DNA of 64,000 nucleotides from Paulinella micropora (taxonomy: Eukaryota > Cercozoa > Imbricatea > Euglyphida), in NCBI GenBank assembly GCA_009731375.1, contig BJOX01000098.1, forward strand, positions 915,444 through 979,443, read 5' to 3'. The notes beneath the pieces were generated by a model. That model did no database searches, had not been told where the DNA came from, and saw nothing but the letters and a program-made list of their open reading frames with translations. The translations under genes were made by a program, and so were the position numbers. Shown here piece by piece: positions 1 to 11,282 of this stretch. Within the stretch, counting starts at the first letter, position 1; the number at the start of each line of letters is the position of its first letter.

Positions 1-1
1 G

Positions 2-3000
2 ATGGCGAATATTAATATTGTCGGCCAGAAGTTTTTGAATAGTCACCGGACATGGGTGGACAAAAACATTAGAAAAACAAAGGGGACCCTAAAAGGGGTA
101 GGCAGCCGTACGGAAATTACGGGCATCGTCACATTAATTTTCAAATTGAAATCCGGTCGCGTATATCGTGCGGACCTCTATGTTGTCCCCGATTACCACG
201 GTTCAATCCTGCTGTCGTATGACCAATTGGCTACGATGGGGGCTGTGATCGATTGCGCCGCACGGCGGGTGATTTATGGAGTGAAGAATGGAGAGGAGGA
301 GGATATTAATCCGATGACTGCTACTGACTCATACGAGGCTTTTGAGCTGAGTCTAGCAACGGAGAGGAAAAAGTTGGCCTTCGTACATGAGGCAACTGAA
401 GCCTATGTACACCCCTATGTCACAGTGCCGGAGGAACTGACCTGGACCGACAATTGGGAGACGGAGATGCAGGCGTATACGGTTACGATTCCCGCATGGG
501 ACAGAAAGTCTATTGATGACTTAGTCGTAGCGCGTAATGAGGAGATAATATGTGTTGCGAAACAGTGCCCGTCGTTGGCCAGATTCGCAGAAGGTGGCGG
601 GGCAGATGTCCATATTACTAATGGCTACTGTTACCATGCGAAGGTGTCAGATGAGAAGAGAGAGGCGTTTGTGCCAAGGAGGAAGGGGCGTATCCCCGAT
701 ACTCCAGCGGATGACATTAAAACTTTTATCACGAACTTTTGGGGCGATGTGCCTACCTGGCCGCGCTCATTAACTGAAGTGAAAAAGTGTCTACGGACTC
801 TATTTGAGAGTAACAAGCCGTATACTGTCATTCTGCCATACAATGAGAAGGCGATCTGGGCACAGGAGATAAGGGACCGGCTTATTGATCATCCTATACC
901 TGTTCCTTCTCGCAAGCAACAGTTAGTGGTGGCTTGTCGACTCGGGTCTCGGGAGCAGAGCAGTGCATACAAGCAAAAGCTCAGAGCCCAGGACAAGTTG
1001 AAATTGATACCTCAATCTTTCACATGCTTTGATGGTTTCTACACCCGTAAGGCTCCGATACAATACGCGAACCTTATTGATATGCTTGTCGGGCTGGGTC
1101 ATGATGATGAGCCGGACACAGTCACGTATGAAAGAACGGGACTAGACGATTTGTCCGAGGAAGATTTGAGTTTGGAGGAGGACTTAGCGCCCCTCAAGGA
1201 GCATAAGAAGATGTCGGAGGAAGATTTCCAAGCGGCGGCGCGGAAAATTTTAGAAGAAGGAGTGGGTTCGGAGAGAGAGAAGGCGTTTCTCAAAGCTAAG
1301 ATGGAGGCGTACAGAGAAATTTTCGACCCTCCTCGGGCAGGTGGTGTAAAGTCGGATGACTTCACTGCTGTCATTTACAAGATACCGGGTGCGGAGCCAT
1401 CTCCGGCACCACGGAGGGCAAATTTGAGCATACATGAGGCAAAAATAGCGGAGGAGAATGTGAGACAGTTGCTCGATGAGGACTTTATTGAGAGATCTAC
1501 ATCTCCAATTGTCTCTCAACCGAAAATCGTCCCTAAGCCAGGAGGAGAATGGCGCTTGACGATCAATTATGCCCGTGTGAATAAGGTGCTAGAGGAAGAG
1601 AGAAATCCTCTGCCGACCTTAGAAGAAGGCAGAAGGGTGCTGCGGAATGCTAAATTCTATTCGGTCATTGACCTTAAGAACGGCTTCTGGCAGATACCAC
1701 TGGACGAGAAATCCAGATGGCTGACTGCATTCGTTGTGGGTATGGAAATATACCAGTGGAAGGTGCTTCCAATGGGACTCAAACAGGCCCCGGGGCTCTT
1801 TCAGAAGGCGATGCAGAAGATGTTGAGCGGTCAATATGACGACCAGTCGGAGGATGGTTTTATGAGAAGGAGAGGACAGAAGGCGGGAGAATATGCATTT
1901 TGTTACATCGATGACATCATCGTATACTCTAACACAATGGAAGAGCATATCGATCACTTGTCAGATGTCTTCAGGCGCATCGGAGCTTTTGGCCTGAAAT
2001 GCAACCTAAAGAAATGTCAGCTTGCCAGGACAAGTGTGACGTATTTGGGTTACGAGATTTCTCATAATAGGGTCTCGATATCGCGCGAAAAGAGGGAGGA
2101 GATCATGAGTAGACAGTTGCCAAAGAATCGCACGGAGTTACACTCTTTTCTTGCGATGACACAGTACTACAGCCAGTTCATACCCGATTGGGGTGCAACT
2201 CGGGCTAAGCTGGAGAAGATGATTGATTTTGGAGACTTTGAGAAGTGGGATGAGGAGGCTTTGCAGGCGTTTAATACGCTCAAAGATCTCATTTACAAAG
2301 ATCCCAAGGACGGCGGATTAGTACTTATGATGCCCGACTTTACGAAGCCGTTCGTAGTCGACACGGATGCATCTAAGTTTGCCATTGGCGCGGTTCTGCA
2401 ACAGGAAGATGAGGAGAAAAAGTTGCGCCCGATCATGTTTATTAGTAGAAAGCTGTGTGCGGCGGAGCGAAATTACTGCACGCGACAGAGGGAGGCGTTG
2501 GCAGTAGTATGGGCTCTCAAGAGGCTCAGAGAATACTTGTGGGGAGGACCTCTATTCACGGTTAGGACCGATCATCACAACCTTCTTTGGTTGATGAATC
2601 ATGAACAAACCGGCCGTTTGGCGCGGTGGCAAGCTTTCTTGTCATGTTTCAATTTCACGATGGTCTACTTACCGGGAAAGCGAAACGTAGTCGCTGATAG
2701 CCTTTCCAGGCTAGAGTTTCAGTCGGAGGTGTCGGCTCTCGTATCATCAGTGGAGATGATGGACCTGTCCACGGACAAGGTATACGAGGTGAGCCACATA
2801 GAGGCGATGCAGATGGCAAGAGGCGTTCGTTATGACCGCACGGGTCTACGATATAGTCCTCAAGGCCCGGAGCATGGCATATGCTGTGAGGCGCATGTTC
2901 TCGAAGACGCTGAGTGGTCTTATGAGGCATACGAGAACGCGAAGGCGAATATAAAAGAAGAGGAGGAGACGACTGAGGTCTGTACTGAACCTCCACAGGA

Positions 3001-5242
3001 AAATCGAAGCGAGCTTGATGAAGACCCGGAAAGGGTAGGAGTAAGGTTGGAGGACGGTACTATTCATATCGCCTCGCCTACCGCGTGGAGGCAGCAACAG
3101 GCGACGGATCCGGAGTTCAAGGAGCTCATAACGTTATACAAGAACCCTAATGAGCTTAAAAAGACTCCACAGATCAAAGATCAGATGAAGGAGATGGCGT
3201 GGAGAGATGGGCTATTGTGGTACAAGGGCCAGCATGGCAAATTTGCATCACAGCCTGACAAATGGACTCTCTGGGTACCAGAGAAGTTGAGGCGCTTTAT
3301 ATATGTCGCAGCCCATAACTGCCCCTTACTGGCACATCCGGGTCGACAAAGAACTCATTGGTTCATAGCGAGGCGATTTTGGTGGAAAGGGATGAAGGAG
3401 GAGATAGACAGGGAAGTGGACGCATGCATCCCATGCAAAACCACAAAGACACCGCTGAAGGCGAACTTTGGCCTGATCGGTACATTCCCGTTACACGCCG
3501 GGATGTTTGAATTTTTACACATCGATCATGTGGGACCTTTCCCCGAATCGGCAGAAGGGTACAGATACCTTCTTACCGCAATAGATCGAGCCACCAATTA
3601 TGTCTGGGTTGTTCCTGTTAAGGACGCTACAGGCAAGACAACTGCGGAGGCTCTGATCGATAGGATCGTCTCGCAGATCGGAGTGCCTAGAAAGATATGT
3701 TCTGATCGAGGTTCTGACTTTAATAATGAAGTCATCGACAGACTATCTAAGTACTACGGGATGAAATGGCAATATGTTACTGCCTATAACCCGAGAGCGA
3801 ATGGCAAGATCGAGCGGGTACATAGACCTCTCAAAGCCTCGCTTAAGATGTACTGTATGAAGAAGGAGAATCAGAGAGCCTGGGTGGAGGCAGCACCTTC
3901 ATTTGCCTTTGCAATGAACTGTCTACCCTCATCGGCATTAGGAGGAGCCAGGAGCTCAGTCTCGCCATATCAATTGGTTTACGGCCGAGAGCCTAATATC
4001 CCAACCTCACTTCTGCATCCAAAAGACACTTGGGCAGATGAGGATGAGTTGTTCGGGATGAGACTAAGAGCGAAGATGGAGGCGGAACAAATAGTTGCGG
4101 CGCACAGGGAGGCGGAGCGCAGAAAGACTGACGCACAAGGAGTGCGACAAGCGCACTTAGATCAAGTCCGTTTCCAGGTTGGGGATATTGTACTCTTGTA
4201 CCATCCTCAAGTCCCTAAGGGGGTTAGCTCTAAGCTGTTTACCCACTGGAAAGGACCATACCAGGTCATGGAACAGATGGGACCTCTGAATTATAAGATC
4301 AGGGGTAGAGGGAAGGTGCAGATTGTGAATGTTCGAAGGCTGATCAAATATGACCCCTTCTTACTTGAGGATGAATCCGTTGAGGAGGCGTTGAAACGGA
4401 TGAAGGAGGACTTCAAAGAGGTACCGCCTATACAGAAGGAGGATACCTTAGAGGAGGAGAATGCCTATCGGGCACCGGTCACGGAGAAGGAGGAGACCGA
4501 GAAGGAGAGTAAGGAAGACTCAAACCGCAAAAGCGCGGCGGGGACTCAGTCTAAAGCCCCCATAGTCCGCGGCGGTACGAAGGAGAAGTTCACGGAGGCG
4601 CAGAGGAGGAGAGCGCAAAACGATCTCATCTTCGACCAACCGAGGAAGGTGGCAAGGTCGACGCGAGCGACGGATGTCCATGGAGGAGGAGGGGAGAAGG
4701 ACACTAACCCGAACGCGGGTAATGTGGACATTCGACATGTGCGATGGAAGGAAGGAGAGGCGATTGCGGCCATCAAGTGGGTCCGAGACGCTTTTTATCT
4801 GTTGAGACCGGCAGAATCTCATGTTGCCGATGACACTCTCTCAGATCTTTATCTCATGCGAGCTGTGGCGGTCCCGCAGACTACACGGGCAGCACGGACA
4901 TCGAAGAGATCCTTAGCAGCAAAAACGATACAACCGGTACTCCATTTTTGGAGAAGCATGGACCCTGTTGAGGATCCAAAAGCTAGACAATATTTACCGG
5001 TGTACAAAGACGCGAAAAATCTCGAGACATGGGATGATACTATTACCCTTCGAGACAAAGACCACACTGCGTGGACTATTCAGTCACTGCCTAGAGGAGT
5101 GCTTGACATTCCTTTTGACTTATCTTTGGGCGCCATCCCTAACAAAATATGGGACATTCTGGAGGAGTCGAAGTTTGACTTGACTTTTGTTGGCGGCCCG
5201 CCACCTGGCAAAGGGGTTCGCGCAAGGCGACGAAGGCAGTAA
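2..5242 (+). CDS. Ty3/gypsy retrotransposon Pol polyprotein (5' end outside window)
   Basis: Copies element RNA into DNA and inserts it into the genome. The frame is open to the window edge. The first residues look like the C-terminal half of the aspartic protease (ILLSYDQL near residue 70); its catalytic Asp should lie upstream. Reverse transcriptase covers about residues 490-690, with YIDD at 635-638. RNase H covers about 780-905, with an early catalytic Asp near 787 and DSLSRL at its end. The integrase has an HHCC zinc region near 1100-1145, then catalytic D1175, D1235 and E1271, the last two 35 residues apart. An SH3-like integrase C-terminus follows; I see no chromodomain. The last 280 residues are charged and unassigned. 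There is no internal stop in 1,746 codons, so the copy looks young. Confidence 0.93.
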   Translation: MANINIVGQKFLNSHRTWVDKNIRKTKGTLKGVGSRTEITGIVTLIFKLKSGRVYRADLYVVPDYHGSILLSYDQLATMGAVIDCAARRVIYGVKNGEEEDINPMTATDSYEAFELSLATERKKLAFVHEATEAYVHPYVTVPEELTWTDNWETEMQAYTVTIPAWDRKSIDDLVVARNEEIICVAKQCPSLARFAEGGGADVHITNGYCYHAKVSDEKREAFVPRRKGRIPDTPADDIKTFITNFWGDVPTWPRSLTEVKKCLRTLFESNKPYTVILPYNEKAIWAQEIRDRLIDHPIPVPSRKQQLVVACRLGSREQSSAYKQKLRAQDKLKLIPQSFTCFDGFYTRKAPIQYANLIDMLVGLGHDDEPDTVTYERTGLDDLSEEDLSLEEDLAPLKEHKKMSEEDFQAAARKILEEGVGSEREKAFLKAKMEAYREIFDPPRAGGVKSDDFTAVIYKIPGAEPSPAPRRANLSIHEAKIAEENVRQLLDEDFIERSTSPIVSQPKIVPKPGGEWRLTINYARVNKVLEEERNPLPTLEEGRRVLRNAKFYSVIDLKNGFWQIPLDEKSRWLTAFVVGMEIYQWKVLPMGLKQAPGLFQKAMQKMLSGQYDDQSEDGFMRRRGQKAGEYAFCYIDDIIVYSNTMEEHIDHLSDVFRRIGAFGLKCNLKKCQLARTSVTYLGYEISHNRVSISREKREEIMSRQLPKNRTELHSFLAMTQYYSQFIPDWGATRAKLEKMIDFGDFEKWDEEALQAFNTLKDLIYKDPKDGGLVLMMPDFTKPFVVDTDASKFAIGAVLQQEDEEKKLRPIMFISRKLCAAERNYCTRQREALAVVWALKRLREYLWGGPLFTVRTDHHNLLWLMNHEQTGRLARWQAFLSCFNFTMVYLPGKRNVVADSLSRLEFQSEVSALVSSVEMMDLSTDKVYEVSHIEAMQMARGVRYDRTGLRYSPQGPEHGICCEAHVLEDAEWSYEAYENAKANIKEEEETTEVCTEPPQENRSELDEDPERVGVRLEDGTIHIASPTAWRQQQATDPEFKELITLYKNPNELKKTPQIKDQMKEMAWRDGLLWYKGQHGKFASQPDKWTLWVPEKLRRFIYVAAHNCPLLAHPGRQRTHWFIARRFWWKGMKEEIDREVDACIPCKTTKTPLKANFGLIGTFPLHAGMFEFLHIDHVGPFPESAEGYRYLLTAIDRATNYVWVVPVKDATGKTTAEALIDRIVSQIGVPRKICSDRGSDFNNEVIDRLSKYYGMKWQYVTAYNPRANGKIERVHRPLKASLKMYCMKKENQRAWVEAAPSFAFAMNCLPSSALGGARSSVSPYQLVYGREPNIPTSLLHPKDTWADEDELFGMRLRAKMEAEQIVAAHREAERRKTDAQGVRQAHLDQVRFQVGDIVLLYHPQVPKGVSSKLFTHWKGPYQVMEQMGPLNYKIRGRGKVQIVNVRRLIKYDPFLLEDESVEEALKRMKEDFKEVPPIQKEDTLEEENAYRAPVTEKEETEKESKEDSNRKSAAGTQSKAPIVRGGTKEKFTEAQRRRAQNDLIFDQPRKVARSTRATDVHGGGGEKDTNPNAGNVDIRHVRWKEGEAIAAIKWVRDAFYLLRPAESHVADDTLSDLYLMRAVAVPQTTRAARTSKRSLAAKTIQPVLHFWRSMDPVEDPKARQYLPVYKDAKNLETWDDTITLRDKDHTAWTIQSLPRGVLDIPFDLSLGAIPNKIWDILEESKFDLTFVGGPPPGKGVRARRRRQ

Positions 5243-6037
5243 GTGACATTTTTTTCTTTTATCACGCGTCGGACATTGAAAGCTGCATGTGGATTAATCT
5301 CATAGTGCCCATGTCAGATCATGTCTTATTAAAATGTTTTTATACCATTGTTGTTACTTGGCATTTTTATCGCAACATATGAGTGCGAGGGTCAATCGGC
5401 AAATGGATACGACACCGTATAAGGGGATCGCTTGTGAGTTTAGCGATGGTGTTCCTGGTACGACCCTGCTTCAAGTATCCAGGGTGATGTTCTCAAAAAA
5501 TGTTCTCATAGTAGACATATTAACTTTTTTTCTTTGGATATACTTAATATCGTCATACCAGCACGGTCCGTCTCTACTTGTGTCGGCATATCGCATGGTC
5601 GGGCTCACTCACCCCGGCTTTGGATATAGTTATTAGGTCTGGCCCCCTAGTACTATATTAAGGTAACCGATTGAATACAAGGGTATGTTATTAAAAGACA
5701 ATGTATTCACTGATCGGAAGTGTTTTTGGAGAAGGAGAAAAATTATAACGCTGCTTTTATTGCAATAGTAATACTATTTGTTCTTGACATACTGCCTCAG
5801 AATTAAGTTACGGGGGGGACAACAAGTGTGGAAGGAGGAGTTTTTATTTACAAAAACGAGGCTGGAGATTTATAGTTGACTCGTGTCTGGCGTATGCGTT
5901 TTATATATCCACTGCACCGTCTATCCGTGGGTTAATGCACTTAGTTGCGACACCCCGTAGCGTTTGTGCAGAAAAGAAATCAGCAATTATATGACGAAAA
6001 TATTGCATATTTCCGTCATAAAAACGGGAAGGGGTAC
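5243..6037 (+). other. 3' untranslated part of the gypsy element
   Basis: About 800 bases lie between the Pol stop and the LTR. The short ORF at 5334-5636 has no recognisable motif and is probably not a gene. A purine tract at 6021-6034 (AAAACGGGAAGGGG) sits 3 bases before the LTR and is the likely polypurine primer for plus-strand DNA synthesis. Confidence 0.6.
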
Positions 6038-6284
6038 TGTAGGCATCACCCCCCAGATAGCCGGTAAAAAGTACTCTTTTTCTGGTGTCAGGTGCACCTA
6101 GTTTTTTCCCATTATTTTCAATGTAGTTTGGCCGGATTTGACCTAATGCCATTTTAACCTTGGTCTGTTGCCGTTTTCTTTTCGGCTTCACTGAGCTAAT
6201 ATAACGAGACATCATTCTCTTTTGGGGATTTGTGTCTGGTTGTATTACCGACTTTTTATTGAGCTATCTTCGGGGATTGTAACA
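6038..6284 (+). repeat. 3' LTR of the gypsy element
   Basis: Starts TGTAGGCATCACCCCCC and ends TGTAACA, so it has TG...CA ends. Its boundaries come from alignment with the sequence at 63351-63595: similarity begins exactly at TG, and the flanks of the two copies are unrelated. It is 247 bp, short for a gypsy LTR. The 5' LTR of this copy is outside the window. Confidence 0.75.
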
Positions 6285-7630
6285 GTGGGGACAAATTAGT
6301 TGCTGTTTTCATTTCATAATCTCATCTGAAAGGAAGCTGTTTTTTGTTGTTTGTATTTTATAGTAATTCGCTATTGCAATCTATGCGCTCAAATATTAGC
6401 TCTGATTCTAAAGATGATAACATGTCAATTTACAAAAGTCTTTACCAACACTAGATAATCATTTTTCCACATTGTATTCAAAAAAATATAATTTTTCAAT
6501 TCTTATTTTTTCAAACAAACTCAGTTACCAATTGGCAACAGCATTTTTGCAACCAGTACTACGACTGAGTGAACAGACTCACTACACCGTCATATTAAAC
6601 TTTTCTTTTAAATTTTTACAAGTTTCGGGTCCGGTTATCAATAATATAATGAACTTTCAATATTTTTATATAATTTTTTTATTTTTCCCTGCTTTTGAAA
6701 GTAGTTATTTTTCATTACCAATTTGCAATCATGCGCATGCACTTAAACAATACTGAATGAATATTGAATGAATATTGAACTAGTAATAAGAAATTACTAA
6801 GAATATACAGAACAAACACTAAACAAATATACCGAACTAGTACTGAATACATACCAAACGAATACTATACTGATACTTGAATACTGCACAAATACTGCAG
6901 GAATAATAAATCATTTTCAAATGAAAACCGAACGAATGTTGTTGAATGCTACATGAACACTGAAGAAATACTGATTGAACGCATAATAATAAATACTTGA
7001 AGAAAATTTATACTATAATCTGGACGAATACTGAATAGTAAACTAATACTGAAGGAATAAATACTGAATGAATACTTAAAAGAATACTAAAGTATTACTG
7101 AATCCATATGCATGATCATTATGAAATAGAGGACGAGAATTGTTACAATAATTAAAATTATACTAATATATGACTAGAAAATATAATTATTGAATAATTA
7201 TCTTTATTTTTTCATTTTTTTAAAATTAGACTCTTCATTTTTCTTTCGTCTCATAAACCTTGCTTACTGTAAAAAAAAAAATTAAAAAAATATTTAACAA
7301 AATTAAATTATGCTATTCTTCATTTTTCTTTCGCCTTTTTTTCTCATTAAACCTTGCTTGTTATATTAAAAAAATCATTTGAATTCAGCTCTTCTTCATT
7401 TTTCTTTCGCCTTTCATGTGAATAAATCATGTGAAGATAGGTTTTTGAAGTTTACTGTAATAAAAAAAAATCATTTGAATTCAGCTCTTCTTCATTTTTC
7501 TTTCGTCTGTCATGTGAATAAATCAGGTGAAGATAGGTTTTTGCAGTTTTATAGTTATGAATGTACTTTTTTTATTTGAAAGTACATATATTGAAATACT
7601 TCCCAACGTAAAATTCATGATAATGTGTCA
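6285..7630. other. AT-rich spacer with degenerate repeats, no gene seen
   Basis: The part at about 6750-7110 is built from degenerate ACTGAATGAATA-like units. The part at 7371-7560 contains two copies, offset by about 97 bp, of a block starting TCATTTGAATTCAGCTC. No convincing coding frame is visible on either strand. Confidence 0.6.
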
Positions 7631-7636
7631 CACTAT
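7631..7636. repeat. Left target-site duplication of the polinton-like element
   Basis: CACTAT directly abuts the left terminal repeat and is repeated exactly after the right one. Six bases is the duplication size known for Polinton/Maverick integration. Confidence 0.9.
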
Positions 7637-7727
7637 AGTAGTATAGGGTCGCACTTCGGCACACTTTTTCACGACATACCACCCGCCACACAGAGACACA
7701 CACCGGCCGGCCCGCACGGGACAAAAT
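7637..7727 (+). repeat. Left terminal inverted repeat
   Basis: Begins AGTAGTATAGGGTCGCAC and runs 91 bp to ACAAAAT. It matches the reverse complement of 28378-28468 apart from about a dozen differences near position 30 of the repeat. In protein-primed replication the ends serve as origins, with the primer protein attached to the 5' tip. Confidence 0.93.
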
Positions 7728-7792
7728 GGCAACAAATATTAATATTTAAATTAATACCGTTAAAATATAAAGACACATACACTAGATACAGT

Positions 7793-8203
7793 ATGACAAA
7801 CGAAGACACACAAAAAACTGCGACAAGTCGTAGATTCACAATTTTAAAAGGATGTATTATGATAAAGAATAATGAAAAGAGGCCGATGGTAAAAGTTCAA
7901 TGGAGAGAAGGAGGTAAAACGATGTTTAAGAGTTTTAGTATTGGAAAACGAAGAACCCAAGAACAAGCAATGGAAGAAGCAAAGAAATATCACGAGGAAA
8001 AATTAAAACCAAAGTATGATGAATGGAAAGTTAATTATGATAAGGAAACAAAAGAAATCAAAAAAGAAAAGAAAAGAAATTGGAAGAAGACTCCTTTCAA
8101 GTGTGAGTGTGGAGTTGAAATCAATAGGAGTAGCAAAGCAAGACATATGAAATCAAACAGGCACAGTAGGGGTAAACCCCTACAACCCCACTGTGGGGTT
8201 TGA
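7793..8203 (+). CDS. Small basic protein with a C-terminal CxC/H-H zinc motif
   Basis: First gene inside the left repeat. The frame is open from 7625, but that part lies in the terminal repeat, so ATG 7793 is the likelier start (136 residues). The middle has an AP2-like pattern (KVQWREGGKTMFKSFSIGKR), which would suggest DNA binding; this is a weak match. The C-terminal part has KCECG followed by a His pair, the same short zinc-binding pattern found at the end of the GIY-YIG gene at the other end of the element. The last dozen residues are translated from a hairpin repeat that also supplies the stop. Function unknown. Confidence 0.6.
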   Translation: MTNEDTQKTATSRRFTILKGCIMIKNNEKRPMVKVQWREGGKTMFKSFSIGKRRTQEQAMEEAKKYHEEKLKPKYDEWKVNYDKETKEIKKEKKRNWKKTPFKCECGVEINRSSKARHMKSNRHSRGKPLQPHCGV

Positions 8204-8250
8204 TTGCGAAGCCTTGCTTCTCAAAGCAAGAAGGGGCAGAGCCCCTTTCA
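8166..8250. repeat. Double hairpin repeat after the first gene
   Basis: GTAGGGGTAAACCCCTAC forms one hairpin; an AACCCC...GGGGTT hairpin follows at 8184-8200, and a third GGGGCAGAGCCCC stem near 8233-8246. It lies at the 3' end of the preceding gene and may act in transcript termination or 3' end formation. Confidence 0.7.
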
Positions 8251-8475
8251 GCCCGCCCCGCCAGCACCGCCCGCCCCGCCCTAATTTCCATCTAAACATA
8301 GGGCCCCCCCGTATATATAGACACGGGGAGCACACAGCGGACCACGGCGGGGGCAGACGATTGATATAATTATTTAATTTCAAAAAAAAAATTGTTAAAC
8401 AATTTTTACACTGACTAACAGAAAGATTTAAAAATCTTTCAGCAAAAGGTTTTGTGAAACTTTTTCAAAAGTTTC

Positions 8476-8732
8476 ATGGAGACACACACTTACAACGGTA
8501 TTCAGTATAGGTTGGACAAATTTAGGAACAAAAAATCAATTATGAAATCAAAAGGGTCAGGGGTCAAGATGTGCTTTACATAATACCTGAGGGGTATAAA
8601 AGAAAGTATAAGGTGGATACAACAACGGCCCAGAATTACTTGAACCGAGTAAGAGGTGCTGTTTACTTTCACGCTATGCCAGAAGCACCACCCTTACCAG
8701 TAGATGAACAACCGCAGTTGAAGCGAAAGTGA
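8476..8732 (+). pseudogene. Small unknown ORF before the polymerase, frameshifted
   Basis: ATG 8476 starts METHTYNGIQYRLDKF. The frame breaks at an A-run near 8528-8533 and continues in another frame to TGA 8730-8732, about 85 residues in all. The second half resembles the first residues of the adjacent polymerase in style (YEIK followed by a basic stretch). It ends next to the polymerase start, so both may share a transcript. No family recognised. Confidence 0.5.
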
Positions 8733-10326
8733 GAGAAAGAAAAGAAAAGGTGAAAGACCTAATGCGGTATGCGAACTACGAAATCAAACACGTTGATAGA
8801 AAGAAGCACGTGCTAGGCATAAATGAAAGCCAGTATTGGGTTAAGCTTACTGGAAACTTCACTTCTTTTAGTATGAATGATATTCTACAGTTCATTGAGA
8901 TAATACTGAATGACTTTATCAAAAGACAGATGCAAAATAGTATGGTTAGTGTGAGTATCAAGTTTGTAGATTACTATGGAGCTGTATCTACGGGTTTGAA
9001 GACTATTAATCAGATTTCTGTCAGAGATGTTTCGGAAAGATTGTCAGCATTATTTCAAAGCAATGAAAGCCTTTATACAGACGAAAAGGGATCTAATATG
9101 GATAAGTTTAGGTTCGTTTTGAAATCTGTTGAAATGCCGACGGGAGGGACTAGGCTTCAGGTAATTGATAAGTTGGATGTATATAAAAAGAAAGGAGTAA
9201 TTCAAATTAATAATACAGACAACATATGCTTGGCCAGAGCAATTGTTGTAGTAAAAGCAAAAAAAGAAAAACACGAAAAATTCAAAGTAATAAGGATGGG
9301 ACGAAAGATACAGGAGGAGATGGCTTTGAAACTACACGAAGATGCGAAAGTCATTCAGGATGTGTGCGGTATTCCTGAAATTAATACATTTGCTATCCAC
9401 ATTAAATACAATTTGGTTATTGTTGAATTTCCTGACAAGATTGTTTATAAGACAGATTTACTTGATGAGGCAGGCAAACGACTTACGAACCTTTACATAC
9501 TTAAGACAGAGAACCACTACGATGCGATAACCAATATGAAGTCTATGGTAGGTAAAGAAAACTTCTGTGAGTTATGTTTAAGAGGATTTCAAAAGAGACA
9601 TGCCTGCGAATCTAAATGTAATATCTGCGAAACCAAAGACTGTAAGGGTATTAACGATAAAAGCAATTGGACTGATTGCTATTCGTGTAATAGAAAGTTT
9701 CCAAATTCGCTATGTTTCAACAACCACAAGAGGACGAACTGCGATATCGAAGCGAAATGTCTTTCGTGCGGACTTAATTACAGGAAGAAGGATGAACACA
9801 AATGCGGATATGCGAAATGCCGTAATTGTAAGGAACTGAAACCACTTGAACACCAATGTGAAATCGTGAAAAAAGAGATACTACCTTTTTCAGAGAAATA
9901 CATATTCTTTGACTTTGAAGCGACACAGGATACGGGCGAGCACATTGTCAATCATTCGGAAAGTCAGTATTACGATGCTAAGGAACCACCCGTCATTCAT
10001 AAGAACATTGATGATTTCTGTAAGTGGGCTTTTGAATCTAAGCACAATGGCTTTACATTCATTGCTCATAACAGTCGTGGTTATGACTGCCAGTTTATTC
10101 TTAAATGGTTAGTGGATAACGGACAAGCACCATTCGTCATTTATCAAGGCGGTAAGATAATGATGATGACTTTGAAGAAATACCGCTTCATTGATAGTTT
10201 GAGTTTCCTTACGATGCCGTTGTCAGACTTTCCTAAAACATTCGGATTGAAGGAACTTAAAAAGGGTTTCTTCCCTCACTATTTCAATACGGATAAGAAC
10301 AAAAATTATGTTGGTGTGATGCCTCA

Positions 10327-10336
10327 NNNNNNNNNN
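10327..10336. other. Assembly gap in the polymerase gene with duplicated edges
   Basis: AATTATGTTGGTGT followed by ATGCCTCA occurs on both sides of the ten Ns, so two contigs probably overlap here and the gap is not real missing sequence. Confidence 0.85.
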
Positions 10337-11222
10337 AAAAAATTATGTTGGTGTTATGCCTCATAAAAAGCACTACGGCTACGACACGATGAAAGATAAG
10401 AAGAGAGAGGAATTCTTAGAATGGTATGAAAGCCAAAGAAACAGCACATTTGATATGCAGAAGGAAATTGCGGAATACTGTCATAGCGATGTTGATATTT
10501 TGAGAAGGGGATGTATGGATTTTAGAAAGCAGTTTTTAGAATTCGGCATTGACCCGTTTCAATATACAACTATTGCGAGTTGTGTTATGGCTTTGTATCG
10601 GGCTAAGTTTATGCCAGAGAATTCAATTGCTGTGTTGAAGGCGGAAAAGCAAAACAGGATTACCTCTCGGGCTTGTGTTGAATGGATAGCTTACAGAAGC
10701 AGGTTAGACAAAACAGATATCAAACACGCATTCAATGGAGGTGAAAAAATGTTTCGTATTGGCGACTCAACTATTTACGTAGACGGCTGGGATGAAAAGA
10801 CTAAAACCGCTTACGAATTTCACGGCTGTCTCTGGCACGGATGTCCAAAGTGCTTTAATGGTAATACAATTAATACTAAGAAGAACAAGACGATAGGCGA
10901 ATTATACAAGGCAACAATGAGAAGAGAAAAAGAACTAAGCAAACAAGTAAGCAAACTAGTAACTATCTGGGAATGTGAATGGAGATTAATGAAAACAAGT
11001 GAAAGCCTAGCGGAAGATACTAATGAACGAATTACGGAACAAGAAGGACTGAACCCGCGAGAAGCAATGTTTGGAGGTAGAACTGATGCTCTAACATTGT
11101 ATTGGAAATCACGACACGAGAACGAATACGCGAAATACGTTGACATATGCTCTCTGTATCCGACCGTTATGTTTTACGACCTTTACCCTAGCGGACACCA
11201 CGAAATCATACGACCCAATAAT

Positions 11223-11282
11223 GTAGGGGCAAGCCCCTACAACCCCAACGGAGGGGCTGCGGGGGAAGAAGTCCCCTGCTAG
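11223..11282 (+). repeat. Double hairpin inserted in the polymerase coding sequence
   Basis: GTAGGGGCAAGCCCCTAC, then AACCCC...GGGG, then a GCGGGGGA...TCCCCTGC stem, ending in TAG at 11280-11282. It falls between motif A and the conserved KMLPPR stretch, where related polymerases have no such sequence. The frame is the same on both sides, so the TAG is the only interruption here. Confidence 0.8.

Noticed and set aside
5334-5636. ORF after the gypsy Pol gene as an envelope gene
   Set aside because: Only 100 codons, with no signal peptide plus anchor arrangement that I could support.
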